This document shows, piece after piece, positions 8,033-18,500 of a stretch of 64,000 bases of DNA. This DNA comes from an uncultured Bacteroidales bacterium. GTDB taxonomy: Bacteria > Bacteroidota > Bacteroidia > Bacteroidales > Bacteroidaceae. The position numbers were made by a program, and so were the translations under genes. Positions within the stretch are counted from its first letter, which is position 1. The number at the start of each line of letters is the position of its first letter. The stretch is from the NCBI GenBank assembly GCA_902799655.1, contig CADCBH010000004.1, forward strand, positions 124,001-188,000, given 5' to 3'. The notes under the pieces were generated by a model. That model saw nothing but the letters and a program-made list of their open reading frames with translations. It did not search any database and was not told the DNA's origin.

Positions 8033-9844
8033 CTAATCCTGACTCATATCATGCACCATCTTGCGGTACATATCATACATGCGCTTTCGCGAGATATAGC
8101 CTTTGAGGTGACGCTCCTTGTCGAGCACAGGCAACCAGTCGGCCTGTGTGCGCTCAAAGGTGCGCATAACCTCCGCCATGGGTGTATCGTCGCTGAGCAC
8201 GGCAGCAGGTTCCGACATCAGCTGCAAAGCGCTAAAGTGGTGGTACAGTTCCGTACGGAACACCACATGGCGTATCTTCATGATGTTGATCTCGCCCAAC
8301 AAGGTGCCAGCGGCATCAACCACAGGCAGCACACTGTTGCGCGAACGGCTGATCTTATGAACCATCTGACCCAGTTCCATATCCGCATCAACAGCCTGGA
8401 AGTCACGATCTACTACCGAGTCGAGGCTCATCAGCGTCAGCACAGCGTGGTCGGTATGGTGGGTCACCAGTCGGCCCTGCTTAGCCAGTCGCATGCCATA
8501 GATGCTATGGGGTTCGAAAATTATGATGGTAAGATAGGCAGACACCGATACGATCATCAGCGGCATAAACAGGTTGTAGCCACTCGTAATCTCTGCGATG
8601 AGGAAGATGCCCGTCAGCGGTGCATGCATCACACCCGACATCACACCCGCCATACCCAGCAGGGCGAAATTCTTTTCAGGCACATAGATACCAATCTGGT
8701 TGATGTTCCACAAGCGGGCAAAGAGGAATCCCGTGAAGCAACCGATAAACAGCGACGGTGCAAAGGTACCGCCACAGCCGCCACCACCGTTGGTCGCAGA
8801 AGTGGCAAACACCTTGGTCATCAATACCAGGCCGAGATAGATGATAATATATTCGCTATGTCCGTAGAATAACGATCCGTCGAGTATCTGGTTCCAGTCG
8901 GCTTCGGTCTTACCGTTGAGCAGCAGGTTGATGCTCTGGTAGCCCTCACCATACAGTGAAGGGAACAGGAAGATCAATGTGCTCAGGATTACACCACCGA
9001 TGAGCAACTTGATATACGGTCGCTCTTTGAACTTCGCAAAGACATCCTCGCAGGCGTTCATCATACGGATGAAGTATAGCGAGACGAGCCCACAGGTGAT
9101 ACCCAGCAATATCGAGGCTGGCACACGGCCCACCGTCCAGTCGCTGTCGAGGTGGAACGAGAAGAGCACGGCATTGCCGCTAAACAGGTAGGTGAAGCAC
9201 GTTGCCGTTACGCAGCTGACCAGAATGGGCAGCAGCGACGCCATCGTCAGGTCAATCATCAGCACTTCCAGAGTGAACACCAGTCCTGCTATTGGAGCCT
9301 TGAAGATGCCTGCTATGGCTCCTGCGGCACCACATCCCACCAGCGTCATCAGCGTCTTGTTGTCCAGCTGAAACAGTTTACCCAGATTCGAACCTATCGC
9401 TGAGCCTGTCAGCACGATAGGTGCCTCAGCTCCCACCGAACCGCCAAAGCCGATGGTGATGGCCGAAGCAATGACGCTTGACCACGTGTTGTGGCCTTTC
9501 AGCCGCGAGCGGTTCGACGAGATGGCATATAGGATGCGTGTGATACCATGCGATATATTGTCTCTCACCACATAGCGCACAAAGAGTGATGTCAGGTAGA
9601 TGCCCACTACGGGGTATACCAGATAGAGCCAGTTATATGAGTCGGCATGGAAACGTCCCGTCAGCAGTGCCACAATGGTATTAATCAGTCCGTGCAGCAC
9701 GAAGGCTGCCACTGCCGACAACAGGCCTACCACGAATGCCAGTATCAGCAGGAACATTCTGTCGCTGACATTTGCCACGCGCCAGTCGTGTAACTGCTGC
9801 AGCCACCTTTTCGGCTGTTCATTGTCATTCGGATGATTCTCCAT
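8033..9844 (-). CDS. CLC-family chloride channel/transporter with C-terminal CBS domains
   Basis: A 603-residue membrane protein with about ten hydrophobic segments (~30-450) and two CBS domains (~455-600). CLC signatures are GSVGAEAPIVLTGSAIGS, which carries the gating glutamate in the position of the family's GxEGP motif, and GGGCGGTFAPSLFIG, which lines the ion path. The CBS pair usually binds adenine nucleotides and gates the pore. Whether it is a channel or a proton-coupled exchanger cannot be settled here. First gene of a probable clc-fmt-rpe run, with a -7 box at 9877-9884. Confidence 0.9.
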   Translation of the reverse strand: MENHPNDNEQPKRWLQQLHDWRVANVSDRMFLLILAFVVGLLSAVAAFVLHGLINTIVALLTGRFHADSYNWLYLVYPVVGIYLTSLFVRYVVRDNISHGITRILYAISSNRSRLKGHNTWSSVIASAITIGFGGSVGAEAPIVLTGSAIGSNLGKLFQLDNKTLMTLVGCGAAGAIAGIFKAPIAGLVFTLEVLMIDLTMASLLPILVSCVTATCFTYLFSGNAVLFSFHLDSDWTVGRVPASILLGITCGLVSLYFIRMMNACEDVFAKFKERPYIKLLIGGVILSTLIFLFPSLYGEGYQSINLLLNGKTEADWNQILDGSLFYGHSEYIIIYLGLVLMTKVFATSATNGGGGCGGTFAPSLFIGCFTGFLFARLWNINQIGIYVPEKNFALLGMAGVMSGVMHAPLTGIFLIAEITSGYNLFMPLMIVSVSAYLTIIIFEPHSIYGMRLAKQGRLVTHHTDHAVLTLMSLDSVVDRDFQAVDADMELGQMVHKISRSRNSVLPVVDAAGTLLGEINIMKIRHVVFRTELYHHFSALQLMSEPAAVLSDDTPMAEVMRTFERTQADWLPVLDKERHLKGYISRKRMYDMYRKMVHDMSQD

Positions 9845-9876
9845 GATTTAGTTAGTCACAATCTTTTTTCAGTTTG

Positions 9877-9884
9877 CAAAGATA
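9877..9884 (-). promoter_or_regulatory. Candidate -7 box for the CLC gene
   Basis: TATCTTTG on the minus strand, 32 bases before the start codon at 9844. Confidence 0.5.
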
Positions 9885-9942
9885 ACTATTATTCCGTTAA
9901 CATCCAAAGAAAAAACGAAGAATTAGTGTTTATGTGGTTCGT

Positions 9943-9999
9943 AAATCCAGGATTTGTCATCGATAAATCTAGGACTTGTGGCCTTTAAATCCTAGATTT
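9943..9999. repeat. Three 13-bp palindromes at exact 22-bp period
   Basis: Three related palindromic words start at 9943 (AAATCCAGGATTT, a perfect palindrome around its middle base), 9965 (AAATCTAGGACTT) and 9987 (AAATCCTAGATTT). The start-to-start distance is 22 bases both times, close to two helical turns. They sit between the divergent CLC and GH31 genes, 66 bases before the GH31 -7 box. They could be operators for a cooperatively binding regulator, or a small repeat element. Confidence 0.6.
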
Positions 10000-10064
10000 C
10001 TTCTGACATTAGCACGGATCACGTTATTTTACGTAAAAATATCGTGTTTCTCAGATATTTTTCG

Positions 10065-10072
10065 TAACTTTG
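10065..10072 (+). promoter_or_regulatory. Candidate -7 box for the GH31 gene
   Basis: TAACTTTG, 43 bases before the start codon at 10116. No consensus -33 box at the right distance, as might be expected of a promoter that needs an activator. Confidence 0.5.
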
Positions 10073-10115
10073 CACTTAGAATGATGGAAACCATAAACAT
10101 CATATTGAAACAAAG

Positions 10116-12407
10116 ATGAGAGAACAACTATTAACCTTGTTCTGTGCGATAAGCGCCATTGGCATGCAAGCACAGATTCAGACCAATGCAGGTGTTCAGT
10201 ATCTGCAATGTATGCCCAAAGACATGTCGACTGACTTCAGCGACCTAAGTAACACGTATTTCCTGGCGGACTCGCTGATGGCGTTCGACAAGGACAAAGG
10301 CGAGGGACTGGTGCAATGGAAACGCTATCGACTGTCGCCACGTCAGGCTTTCAACCTTAATGGTTACTGGCCTGTCAGAATGCAGATGCTGGACTTCCCT
10401 GATGCAGCTTATGACAACGATCCTGCACTGAAAATCAAGGTAGAATGGATTACGCCAAGGACAGCGAGAATCAGGATGTTGACAACGCCCGTAGAGCCAA
10501 AGAATTCAGATGCTGACGATATCATGTTTTGTGAAGCATTTAAGACACGCAAGGGACCGTCACCGACCCGTTCGGAATACGGTAGCGTTGAGATTCAGCC
10601 GTACCCTTTCCGACTAATACTGAAGAATGCTCAGGGAAAGATACTGACGCAGACACGCCATCTCATCGACAACGACTCTACGCAGGTCAAGCTGTTGCCT
10701 TTCTCGTTTATCAAACGTGGTAGCGACAACTCGCGTTCCGTTAATCCTGTTTTCCTACTGTCACCTGGTGAGCGCATCTATGGCTGTGGCGAGTCGTTCA
10801 CGTCGTTGAACAAGGTAGGGCAAAAGGTACACCTCAGTGTCACTGACCCACAAGGTCCTGAGACAGACGGCATGTATAAGCCTGTACCCTTCTACTTTTC
10901 GAATCGTGGCTATGGTATCTTCATGCACACGTCGGCACCTGTCACTGCCGACTTCGGTGCCTCATACATTGGCGCCCAGCGACTATTCATGGCTGACGAG
11001 CAGATAGACCTCTTCGTATTCTTTGGTGAGCCCAAGGATATTCTTGACGAATACACCAACATTACCGGTAAGAGTCCCATGCCCCCGCTGTGGAGCTTTG
11101 GCACATGGATGAGCCGCATCACCTATTTCTCGCAGGAAGAAGGTCTCGACATTGCCAAGAAGCTGCGCGACAACCGCATACCAGCCGACGTCATCCACTT
11201 TGACACGGGGTGGTTTGGCACTGACTGGCAGTGTGACTATGAATTTGCCCGCGATCGTTTCCCCTCACCCGAGAAGATGCTGAAACAGCTGGCTAAGGAC
11301 GGCTTCCACACCTGTCTATGGCAGCTGCCATACTTCACACCCAAGAACCTTTTCTTCCCTGAAATCATTGATAAGGAGCTACATGTAAAGAATGCCACAG
11401 GCGGCATGCCAGTAGAAGATGCTATCCTGGACTTCACCAATCCGGAAACAGTGAGCTGGTACCAGTCGAAGATTACGAATCTGCTGAAGCAGGGTGTTTC
11501 TACCATCAAGTGTGACTTCGGAGAGGCTGCACCCTACAATGGTTTCTACCACAATGGTCACGGCGGACTCTACGAGCACAACCTCTATCCATTGCGCTAC
11601 AACAAGGCGCTATGGGAGGCCGTAGAGCGTCAGTATCCAGACGAAGGCATCATCTGGGCACGCTCAGCATGGGCGGGCTCACAGCGCTATGCCCTTCATT
11701 GGGGAGGTGATGCTGCTACGAATAATATTGGCATGCTTGGCGATCTGCGTGGCGGTCTTTCTTTCGGACTCAGCGGCTTCTCATTCTGGAGTCACGATAT
11801 GGGCGGCTTCGTGACAGCCTCGCCAGAAGACATCTATCGTCGTTGGCTACCCTTCGGATTCTTGTCAAGTCATACCCGTGCACACGGTGCGCCCCCGACA
11901 GAGCCTTGGCTCATCTCCGAGTCGTTCACCAATGCTTTCCGTGAGTGTGCTGAGATGAAATATCGCCTGATGCCCTACGTGTATGCTCAGGCCAAGGACT
12001 GTTCTGAGCGCGGCCTGCCCATGGTACGCGCCTTGCTGGTTGAATTTCCTCACGATGCTGGAGCCTGGCTCGTAGAAGACGAGTATATGTTTGGTTCGCA
12101 AATGCTCGTTGCACCACTTTTGGAGAGTGGCAACTGCCGCACTGTCTATCTGCCCCAAGGCAAGTGGATTGACTATCAGACGGGCAAGGTGTATGATGGT
12201 GGCTATCAGACTATTGAAACAGGGCATATTCCTGCCATCATCCTCGTCCGCGATGGCAGCATCATTCCTCACGCCCCCCTGGCACAACGTACTGACAAGA
12301 TTGACTGGAATGCCATTGAGTTGAAGGAGTATAAGACTCAGGCCACCCATTGTACAGGTCTGCTCTTCAAGCCTGGTGATACCAAGATTGAAAGGATAGA
12401 GAAATAA
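10116..12407 (+). CDS. Glycoside hydrolase family 31, alpha-xylosidase-like, secreted
   Basis: A 763-residue enzyme with a signal peptide (residues 1 to ~20, ending GMQAQ), so periplasmic or surface-exposed. The GH31 barrel spans about 300-650. The nucleophile region is KCDFGE with Asp467, and HWGGD with Asp532 fits the acid/base. The KxDFGE form is that of YicI-type alpha-xylosidases rather than the WiDMNE form of many alpha-glucosidases, so xyloglucan- or xylose-decorated substrates are likely. It stands alone, with no SusC/SusD pair nearby. The three-palindrome array lies upstream and the T6SS terminator immediately after. Confidence 0.88.
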   Translation: MREQLLTLFCAISAIGMQAQIQTNAGVQYLQCMPKDMSTDFSDLSNTYFLADSLMAFDKDKGEGLVQWKRYRLSPRQAFNLNGYWPVRMQMLDFPDAAYDNDPALKIKVEWITPRTARIRMLTTPVEPKNSDADDIMFCEAFKTRKGPSPTRSEYGSVEIQPYPFRLILKNAQGKILTQTRHLIDNDSTQVKLLPFSFIKRGSDNSRSVNPVFLLSPGERIYGCGESFTSLNKVGQKVHLSVTDPQGPETDGMYKPVPFYFSNRGYGIFMHTSAPVTADFGASYIGAQRLFMADEQIDLFVFFGEPKDILDEYTNITGKSPMPPLWSFGTWMSRITYFSQEEGLDIAKKLRDNRIPADVIHFDTGWFGTDWQCDYEFARDRFPSPEKMLKQLAKDGFHTCLWQLPYFTPKNLFFPEIIDKELHVKNATGGMPVEDAILDFTNPETVSWYQSKITNLLKQGVSTIKCDFGEAAPYNGFYHNGHGGLYEHNLYPLRYNKALWEAVERQYPDEGIIWARSAWAGSQRYALHWGGDAATNNIGMLGDLRGGLSFGLSGFSFWSHDMGGFVTASPEDIYRRWLPFGFLSSHTRAHGAPPTEPWLISESFTNAFRECAEMKYRLMPYVYAQAKDCSERGLPMVRALLVEFPHDAGAWLVEDEYMFGSQMLVAPLLESGNCRTVYLPQGKWIDYQTGKVYDGGYQTIETGHIPAIILVRDGSIIPHAPLAQRTDKIDWNAIELKEYKTQATHCTGLLFKPGDTKIERIEK

Positions 12408-12410
12408 TTG

Positions 12411-12452
12411 CAAAAAGTGCTTCCTCGCTGTATGGTTACAGAAGGAAGCACT
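12411..12452 (-). terminator. Intrinsic terminator of the minus-strand T6SS spike cluster
   Basis: Perfect 10-bp stem (12416-12425 with 12443-12452, AGTGCTTCCT/AGGAAGCACT). In the minus direction it is followed by five T residues at 12415-12411. It lies 21 bases past the stop of the last spike-cluster gene and 3 bases past the GH31 stop, so it may also stop plus-strand transcription. Confidence 0.8.
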
Positions 12453-12473
12453 ATGCGCTTGATAAAGTGATGA

Positions 12474-13172
12474 TTATTCCTTTTTCTTATTGGTATCCAA
12501 GATTTTCTTGGCATCTTCACCTTCAGCGGCAGACTGCTCTTGGGTAGCCTGCTCTTTCTCCTGCTGCTTGGTAAGATAGCGCTGGTAACCATCTTCTATC
12601 TCTTTCTTCTTTTCGTCGGAAGAGGTATTGGTCAACTCCATATTCATGTCGTAGTACTTGTCGAACTGCTTCTTGACCTCATCGGTCTCTTCGTCGGAGA
12701 GCCCCTGCATGTCAGGAGTCAGACGCAACATGTAGCGTTGTTTTGAAGCGTCGAGTTGTGCCTTTGTAATCGAGACGCAGGCATCGACACCACTATTGAG
12801 CAGGTCGCGGCGATTCGCATCGACTTCAGGCATCGTAAAACGCACGAAGCGATAGTCTTTGTCCTGTTCCTCGATATGTACCGACTCACGGCTTGGCTTG
12901 AACTCAGGGTGTACTTCGAGGACACTCTGTGTGATGGGCTCAATGAGGTCTTCGTGGAGGGGATAAATCTCCATATACTCATCGGTAGGAATAGCCACCT
13001 TGGCAACATCCTCAATGCGTTTCTTCTCACCCTTGAAAGGAACCTCGACAGCCAGCAATGCAGCGGCCTCGGCCTTCACACAGAGATTCATCAAACGGAG
13101 GTTGAGTAAGGCAGTATATCCGCTGAGCACGTGATCGAACTCAGTCAGTGTCATCTCTAATTCTAACTTCAT
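12474..13172 (-). CDS. VgrG-cluster protein with RRF-like pattern, copy C
   Basis: About 232 residues. I chose the ATG at 13172 (MKLELEMTLTEFDHVLSGY) because it aligns with the start of copy B; the longer frame to 13271 only overlaps the PAAR gene. After a helical N-terminus comes a block resembling ribosome recycling factor: RIEDVAKVAIPTDEYMEIYP, EPITQSVLEVHPEFK, YRFVRFTMPEVDANRRDLLN, then a long helix. The tail is a K/E/Q-rich low-complexity stretch. It is the last gene of the minus-strand T6SS block. Proposed role: adaptor or chaperone for VgrG, PAAR or cargo, inferred from linkage to the VgrG cassettes. Confidence 0.6.
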   Translation of the reverse strand: MKLELEMTLTEFDHVLSGYTALLNLRLMNLCVKAEAAALLAVEVPFKGEKKRIEDVAKVAIPTDEYMEIYPLHEDLIEPITQSVLEVHPEFKPSRESVHIEEQDKDYRFVRFTMPEVDANRRDLLNSGVDACVSITKAQLDASKQRYMLRLTPDMQGLSDEETDEVKKQFDKYYDMNMELTNTSSDEKKKEIEDGYQRYLTKQQEKEQATQEQSAAEGEDAKKILDTNKKKE

Positions 13173-13188
13173 AGCCTCTCCTTCCTCA

Positions 13189-13581
13189 TTATTTACCTGT
13201 GGTCTGCATAGCAGAATTGCCGGCATAGTTAACAGAGATGACCCCACCCCAGTTGCACATGCATTTTGCATTGTTGAGCAAGGCAGGGAAGTTGCAAACC
13301 TTGACCTGAGAACCAGGTGCCCACGGTGCCGTGATGACGGGCATGCAAGGCATGGGGGTCAGCACACCCATGGCTGCGGAGGTGGCAGAAGCCACTGAAG
13401 GGTTGGCCAACGACTGGCACATACCAAAAGGCGGGATATTGGCCCCGGGCTTATTATCCATGATGTTACCAATTGGCTTATTCTCTACTTTTGGGCGCGT
13501 AGGGTCAACAACCGAGAAGGTTGCTGGAGCCATTCCGAAGCTGCACTGCAGCATTGCGCCTGCGCAAACATATTGTCCCAT
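13189..13581 (-). CDS. PAAR-like spike-tip protein (DUF4280 type)
   Basis: 130 residues starting MGQYVCAGAMLQCSFGM, the hallmark N-terminus of DUF4280 proteins, which adopt a PAAR-like fold and cap the VgrG trimer. Cys residues recur (Cys6, Cys13, later CMCNW), as expected for a small metal-supported cone. There is no C-terminal toxin extension. It lies 28 bases after the beta-repeat protein and directly before the last RRF-like gene. Confidence 0.8.
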   Translation of the reverse strand: MGQYVCAGAMLQCSFGMAPATFSVVDPTRPKVENKPIGNIMDNKPGANIPPFGMCQSLANPSVASATSAAMGVLTPMPCMPVITAPWAPGSQVKVCNFPALLNNAKCMCNWGGVISVNYAGNSAMQTTGK

Positions 13582-13609
13582 ATTCTGATATCGTTTATGT
13601 TATTAATTA

Positions 13610-15514
13610 TTACAAATCTTTTACTGGATTGATGTCGTCGGTCTTGGGCACATCGGGTTTCTTACCCTGACTGGCAACAATCATACCGTCGGATAGATTA
13701 TTTGACTTGATATTATCGCATTGGACGTTCTTAGCCTTGATATCCTTACCTTCGATATTGCCGTCGAAGGTCGTCTTACCACCAATCTTGGTATTGTCAC
13801 CACCCATAGTGACTGAGCTGTCAGCAATCAGCGAAGCATTGCTATCATTGAGATTCACAGCCGACTTGGTGGTACCACCCACATCGTCGAGTACGGCCAT
13901 AACGGCTTTCTTCTTACTAAACATCTTGATATTATCGGTTGCCACCATATTGAGGTTCGTACTAACAAAGCCATCTTTCTTATCCTTGAAGCCCAGGAAG
14001 ATATCCTTGGAAAGCAACAGCATCTTGCTATCTGGTGAAATACCACTGGAGGCATATTTCGAAGTACGCTGAATGAAGCCGTTCTCATCGACCTGCAAAT
14101 CAGTCTTGTAATCCTGAATATCGGTAGATTTCAATGAGATCTTCTGACTGTTGACACTGAACTTACCCACCGACTTGCCTTCCTGATTAACCGTCTTCAC
14201 TTTCACCTTTTCGGCACGGATATTGACCTCGCTCTTGTCTGTCAACGCAGTCTCCTTGTATTTCTTGTCACCTGTCTGCTCCACATCAACGGCATCCATA
14301 TTGATAATCTTCGACTGGATGTTGACAGTACCTTCAAGCGGAAATGCACCTGTCTTGAGCATATGAGTGTTTTCATCGTAGGTAGGATTAGACAGATTAG
14401 CCGTTGAGATATTCACATGGCGACCCTGAATAGTGACAGCACCTTTTTCCTTGGCTTCTGTGAGCTTGTCATCCTTGTCAAGCGAACGCACCTTGATGTC
14501 ATTACCCTTGATGTCGATACCGGCACCCGCGTTGACACGGATGTTGCCATCGCCATCAGCTGAATGAATCTTGATACTCTCTGATGCCAACTTGATGTGG
14601 GTATTGGTAGTATTGGTCTTAAACGCGTCGGCCTGTGGCTGTTTACCTTTCTCCTTTTCTATACAGGAGAGCTGACGGTTGACCTCAGCCAGCTCTGACA
14701 GCTTGTCGGCATACTCGTTCACAATATTAAAGAAGGTAGGAATCTCAGCACGTAGTGACACCACCAGCTCGTCGAGGGCGAGGACATTGGTCTTGGTGAG
14801 GTCGGCATCATCGCCATTGAGATCTTTCTCCTTGGCAAGAATACCATTCATACGGGTGACACTATCGTTCATAGCTGCTTGCAACGCGTTCAGCGAGTTA
14901 TTAAGCGTATTCTTTGCGTTTGTCTTCTGCGTCTTCAATTGGTCAATTTCCGCATCCTTTTTCACCTTCGACTTAGTGGCACCAATCTCGATGTTGGTCT
15001 CGGCATTGATGAAGACACCGTTGGCACCTCCAGACATGGGCAGGAAGATACCTTTCTTGCCGGCATCATGCTCAGGACTCTTGCTGTCGAGGACGATGCT
15101 GCGAGCCTGCGAAGAAATCTGCGAACCTTCATAGACGATGGCCTGCTTGCCGTCGATACCGGGGTCTACAGCCTTCTGGTCGATGAAAGGGGCCCGCATC
15201 TCAATCTTACCGCCAACGCCAGCACCATTGAGTTTGAGAGCACTGCCATTGACGATGACCGTACCAGCCTGCGACAACAGGTTACCGCTATTGTCGACAT
15301 CGCCAATGATGATCTCGGGTGCAGAGATGATGATACGCTGCGGGTCACGGATATACTGGCCATTGGCTATCTCATTGAGGATATCAACCTTCATCCCCTC
15401 GACTTTCATTTTTACCTCGTTGACCTGTTCCAAGGTGCCATCCACCTTGCTCACAAATTCTTGTATGAGGTCTTTCCAGTCACTAAATAAGGTATTATCT
15501 ACTGTCTTTGCCAT
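13610..15514 (-). CDS. VgrG-associated beta-repeat/coiled-coil protein, copy A
   Basis: 634 residues, family not recognised. The N-terminal ~50 residues are helical. Residues ~60-180 and ~310-600 are rich in short alternating strands of the type IxIxSxxIxI (IIISAPEIIIGDV, SEVNIRAEKVKVKT), like the beta-stalks of VgrG and phage spikes. A coiled coil sits between (~185-300). The C-terminal end carries IEGKDIKAKNVQ and LSDGM, shared with copies B and C. It follows VgrG1 by 12 bases. No signal peptide. Likely a structural or cargo partner of VgrG, by linkage only. Confidence 0.65.
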   Translation of the reverse strand: MAKTVDNTLFSDWKDLIQEFVSKVDGTLEQVNEVKMKVEGMKVDILNEIANGQYIRDPQRIIISAPEIIIGDVDNSGNLLSQAGTVIVNGSALKLNGAGVGGKIEMRAPFIDQKAVDPGIDGKQAIVYEGSQISSQARSIVLDSKSPEHDAGKKGIFLPMSGGANGVFINAETNIEIGATKSKVKKDAEIDQLKTQKTNAKNTLNNSLNALQAAMNDSVTRMNGILAKEKDLNGDDADLTKTNVLALDELVVSLRAEIPTFFNIVNEYADKLSELAEVNRQLSCIEKEKGKQPQADAFKTNTTNTHIKLASESIKIHSADGDGNIRVNAGAGIDIKGNDIKVRSLDKDDKLTEAKEKGAVTIQGRHVNISTANLSNPTYDENTHMLKTGAFPLEGTVNIQSKIINMDAVDVEQTGDKKYKETALTDKSEVNIRAEKVKVKTVNQEGKSVGKFSVNSQKISLKSTDIQDYKTDLQVDENGFIQRTSKYASSGISPDSKMLLLSKDIFLGFKDKKDGFVSTNLNMVATDNIKMFSKKKAVMAVLDDVGGTTKSAVNLNDSNASLIADSSVTMGGDNTKIGGKTTFDGNIEGKDIKAKNVQCDNIKSNNLSDGMIVASQGKKPDVPKTDDINPVKDL

Positions 15515-15526
15515 AACAATCTAAGT

Positions 15527-18500
15527 TTAATAGTTCTTGAGAATTTCCTTGATCTCATCGACCAGTTCATCGTTGTTCGGAGAACTTGACAATGCGCCAT
15601 TAACCATACTGACGGTTGTCTTACCGCTCTTATCAGAGAAGAGGATCTCACCCTGTTTGCAAGTATCCCAAATCTTGTTCTCGAACCAGTTTGATACAGG
15701 ATTCAGATTATCCGTCATTGCATCTACAAAGGCATCCGCGGCAGCACTACCAATCTTTTCCAATGCACTCTTGGTCACACCGGCGTATTTTGCCAGATTC
15801 GTGCAATACTTGCCCCATTTGGCGTTGTCTGCATAGCTATTGTCATCAGAGAACGTGACGACATCGGTCTTATTAGTAGGATTCTGTTCGACGACTTGGA
15901 CCTTACCGATGAGCTTCTCAAAAAGTTTGCGCTTGAATACCTTAGCACTATCCTTCACGCCGTTCTCGTCCTTGGTGAATTGTTCAGACTTGCTGATAAT
16001 ACCTGTCATCACATCGGGCAAAGACTTCTTGAGGACGTCCTTCAACTCCTTAACAAAACATTTCTCGTCGTCAACAAGATTTTCTTTACCATCTCGTACA
16101 TTCGTGCAGTAGGTCAGCAATGTGACGGCAGCAGTACGGGCTCCATTTGCAGCCGTGATGATTTCATTTTTCTCAGCTTCCGTCGCAGCAGCTTCAAACG
16201 TGATCTTGTTGTCACCAATGGCAAACTCAGCCTGTTGGGAGAGCAATGTATTAAGAAAATCCTGCTTAGCAGGCCCCTGCAATCTAGGCTTTGCAGCATA
16301 TTCCCCAGCAGCTACCTGCGTCTGATTGTACAATGTCCAAACCTCATTAACCCAGGTGTCAACCCTTGTATTGATATAGCTGATGGTGTTGATAAGTTTC
16401 CGTTTATCCACGTTTTCCTCTTCCATCTTCCTTAGGCCATTGACGCTATAGCCCTTGTTGGGAATCGAGGCATTACCACCACCAGCCATCAAAAGCATGT
16501 AGCGACCCGACTTGACGGTCATGGTGCCTGAAATAGGCTTTAGCAGTACGTCGGCGAGAGCACGGAACAGACTGAAGTCGGTTACTGGAGCGAGGTAAGT
16601 GCCTACCAGGCTGTCAACCGCAGAGCCAGCCACGGCTGCTAAAACATCGGAAGCTTCTTTCTTCTTTTCGTCGATAAATTTACCCGAGACGATTTTTACC
16701 TCGTTTCCTGCCTCGATAGAGACATTCTTACCCTTGATGGAGATGTCGCCATTGGGGGCAGAAATGGTAATACCTGTGAAGGCGTTGATGCCCACCTCAC
16801 CGAACGGACAGCTGATATTGATCGTACGCTCAGTGGTCGATGCGGAAATTTTGTAGAACCCCCAGCGGTCGGTAAGCGTCATACCGCCAGACAGGCTGCT
16901 GTCGGCTCCCCACTCCAGGTTGCCTGTATCGACATAGCGGGCATACTTTTGAACAAGTCCTAGAGCCGGGACGACAGCCCCCATGAAGTCTGACAGCGTA
17001 TCACCATCATCAAACTGGATGCTATGGCCCTTCTTCGAAGCAATGGTACGCTCACCCTGAGGTGCTCGTGAGGTCAGACGCTTCTTAGGCGACTTGGTAC
17101 GGTTGGTAAAGAACGAGCCAAGCACATAGGGACGCTCGATATTACCATTTTCATAGTCGACCATCACCTCGTCACCTTCTGACGGCTGGAAATACATACC
17201 ACCGCCATTATCTTCAGTATCATGAGGCGCAAAAGGCACCATCATACGAATCCACGGTGATGAGGGATCATCCTCTTTCTGCCACGGATAACGGATACAT
17301 ACACGTCCAAAGCCTAAAGGGTCTTCATTCTCTGCGACATAAGCCAGCTGTGGACCGGCAGACTTGACGGCAGGCAGAATGATGGGTGGGATGGCCAACT
17401 CGAGTGTCTCATCTTGATTCGTATTCTTATCGCTCTCCTCACCCTTCTTGATAGAGGCATAGTAGTGGGGTGACAGTACCACGCGCTCACCAATCTGCCA
17501 GTCTTCCTTCTGGGCATTCTGACTCTCACTCTTGATGACCTCATTGATTTCTACCACTATATAATGTGGAAGTGGCTTGTCGTCAGAATTGGATTCAGCA
17601 GACAGCGTGACGGTTTCACCCAGCAAGTGGGTCGTCTGAGTAGCACCAAGATTGAGGCTGACGAGATGCTCAGAAACCTCCTTACATCCACGATGAACGA
17701 ACTGATAGAACTTGGCATTGAGGTTCTGCTGGTAAGAATAGTTCTTCTCCTTCACCTCCTTGGTGAGCAAAGAGCCATAGAGTGTGACACTATCAGTGCT
17801 CTTGTCGTACTGCTCACTGGCATGTTGGTTCTTGTCTTTACCGTCGTTCGTTTTAATCCACGCTTCATTGCCCTTATTGTTAAGCTGTTTGGCAAGGGAA
17901 AGAGCTGTAGTAAAGGCATCAAGGTATTTGGTTCCCAGCTGGGTAACCATACTTGTCCAGCTGCTCGCGCGGAGAGCCGAGTTGAGGACGTCTAAAAAGA
18001 TGTTAGCCCCCGACTTACAGGTCAGTTTATACACATCACCAAACGAGTCTTTCGTGACAGAATTGATGAGATATTCGTCAACAGGGACTTCGTCGTTGAG
18101 GGCAAAGTTTTCCTTGGCATACTCACCAGCCGACACACCCATACCGTTAACATATACCCTCTCCTGTGCGGAATTTTGGAAGAGCAGCGTGCTATAGGTA
18201 CTGTCGTCATAGCTAACGGTCAGGGCCTGATCGGGATTGATATTCTTGACATTGTCATTGGAAGCGGGTTCCTCAAGGCCCAGATGCAAGATGCCGTTCT
18301 CATAATAGAAGAATTCACCGCAGCGGTTAGCGGTACGGGCAACAAAGTCAAAGAAGCTCTCGTTATACTGTACCAGATAAGGCTGAATGAACTCGCGCTT
18401 GGCAATCTTATTATTCTCTTCACTGACGAGATACTCCAGGAAATGAAGGTTCTTGGTGTAATCAACATTCTTGGAAGTGAAACCTGCTCTCGTCAGAATA

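Noticed and set aside
9943..9999. CRISPR array
   Set aside because: Three units with 13-bp similarity and 9-base gaps are far too short for repeats and spacers, and no cas genes are present.
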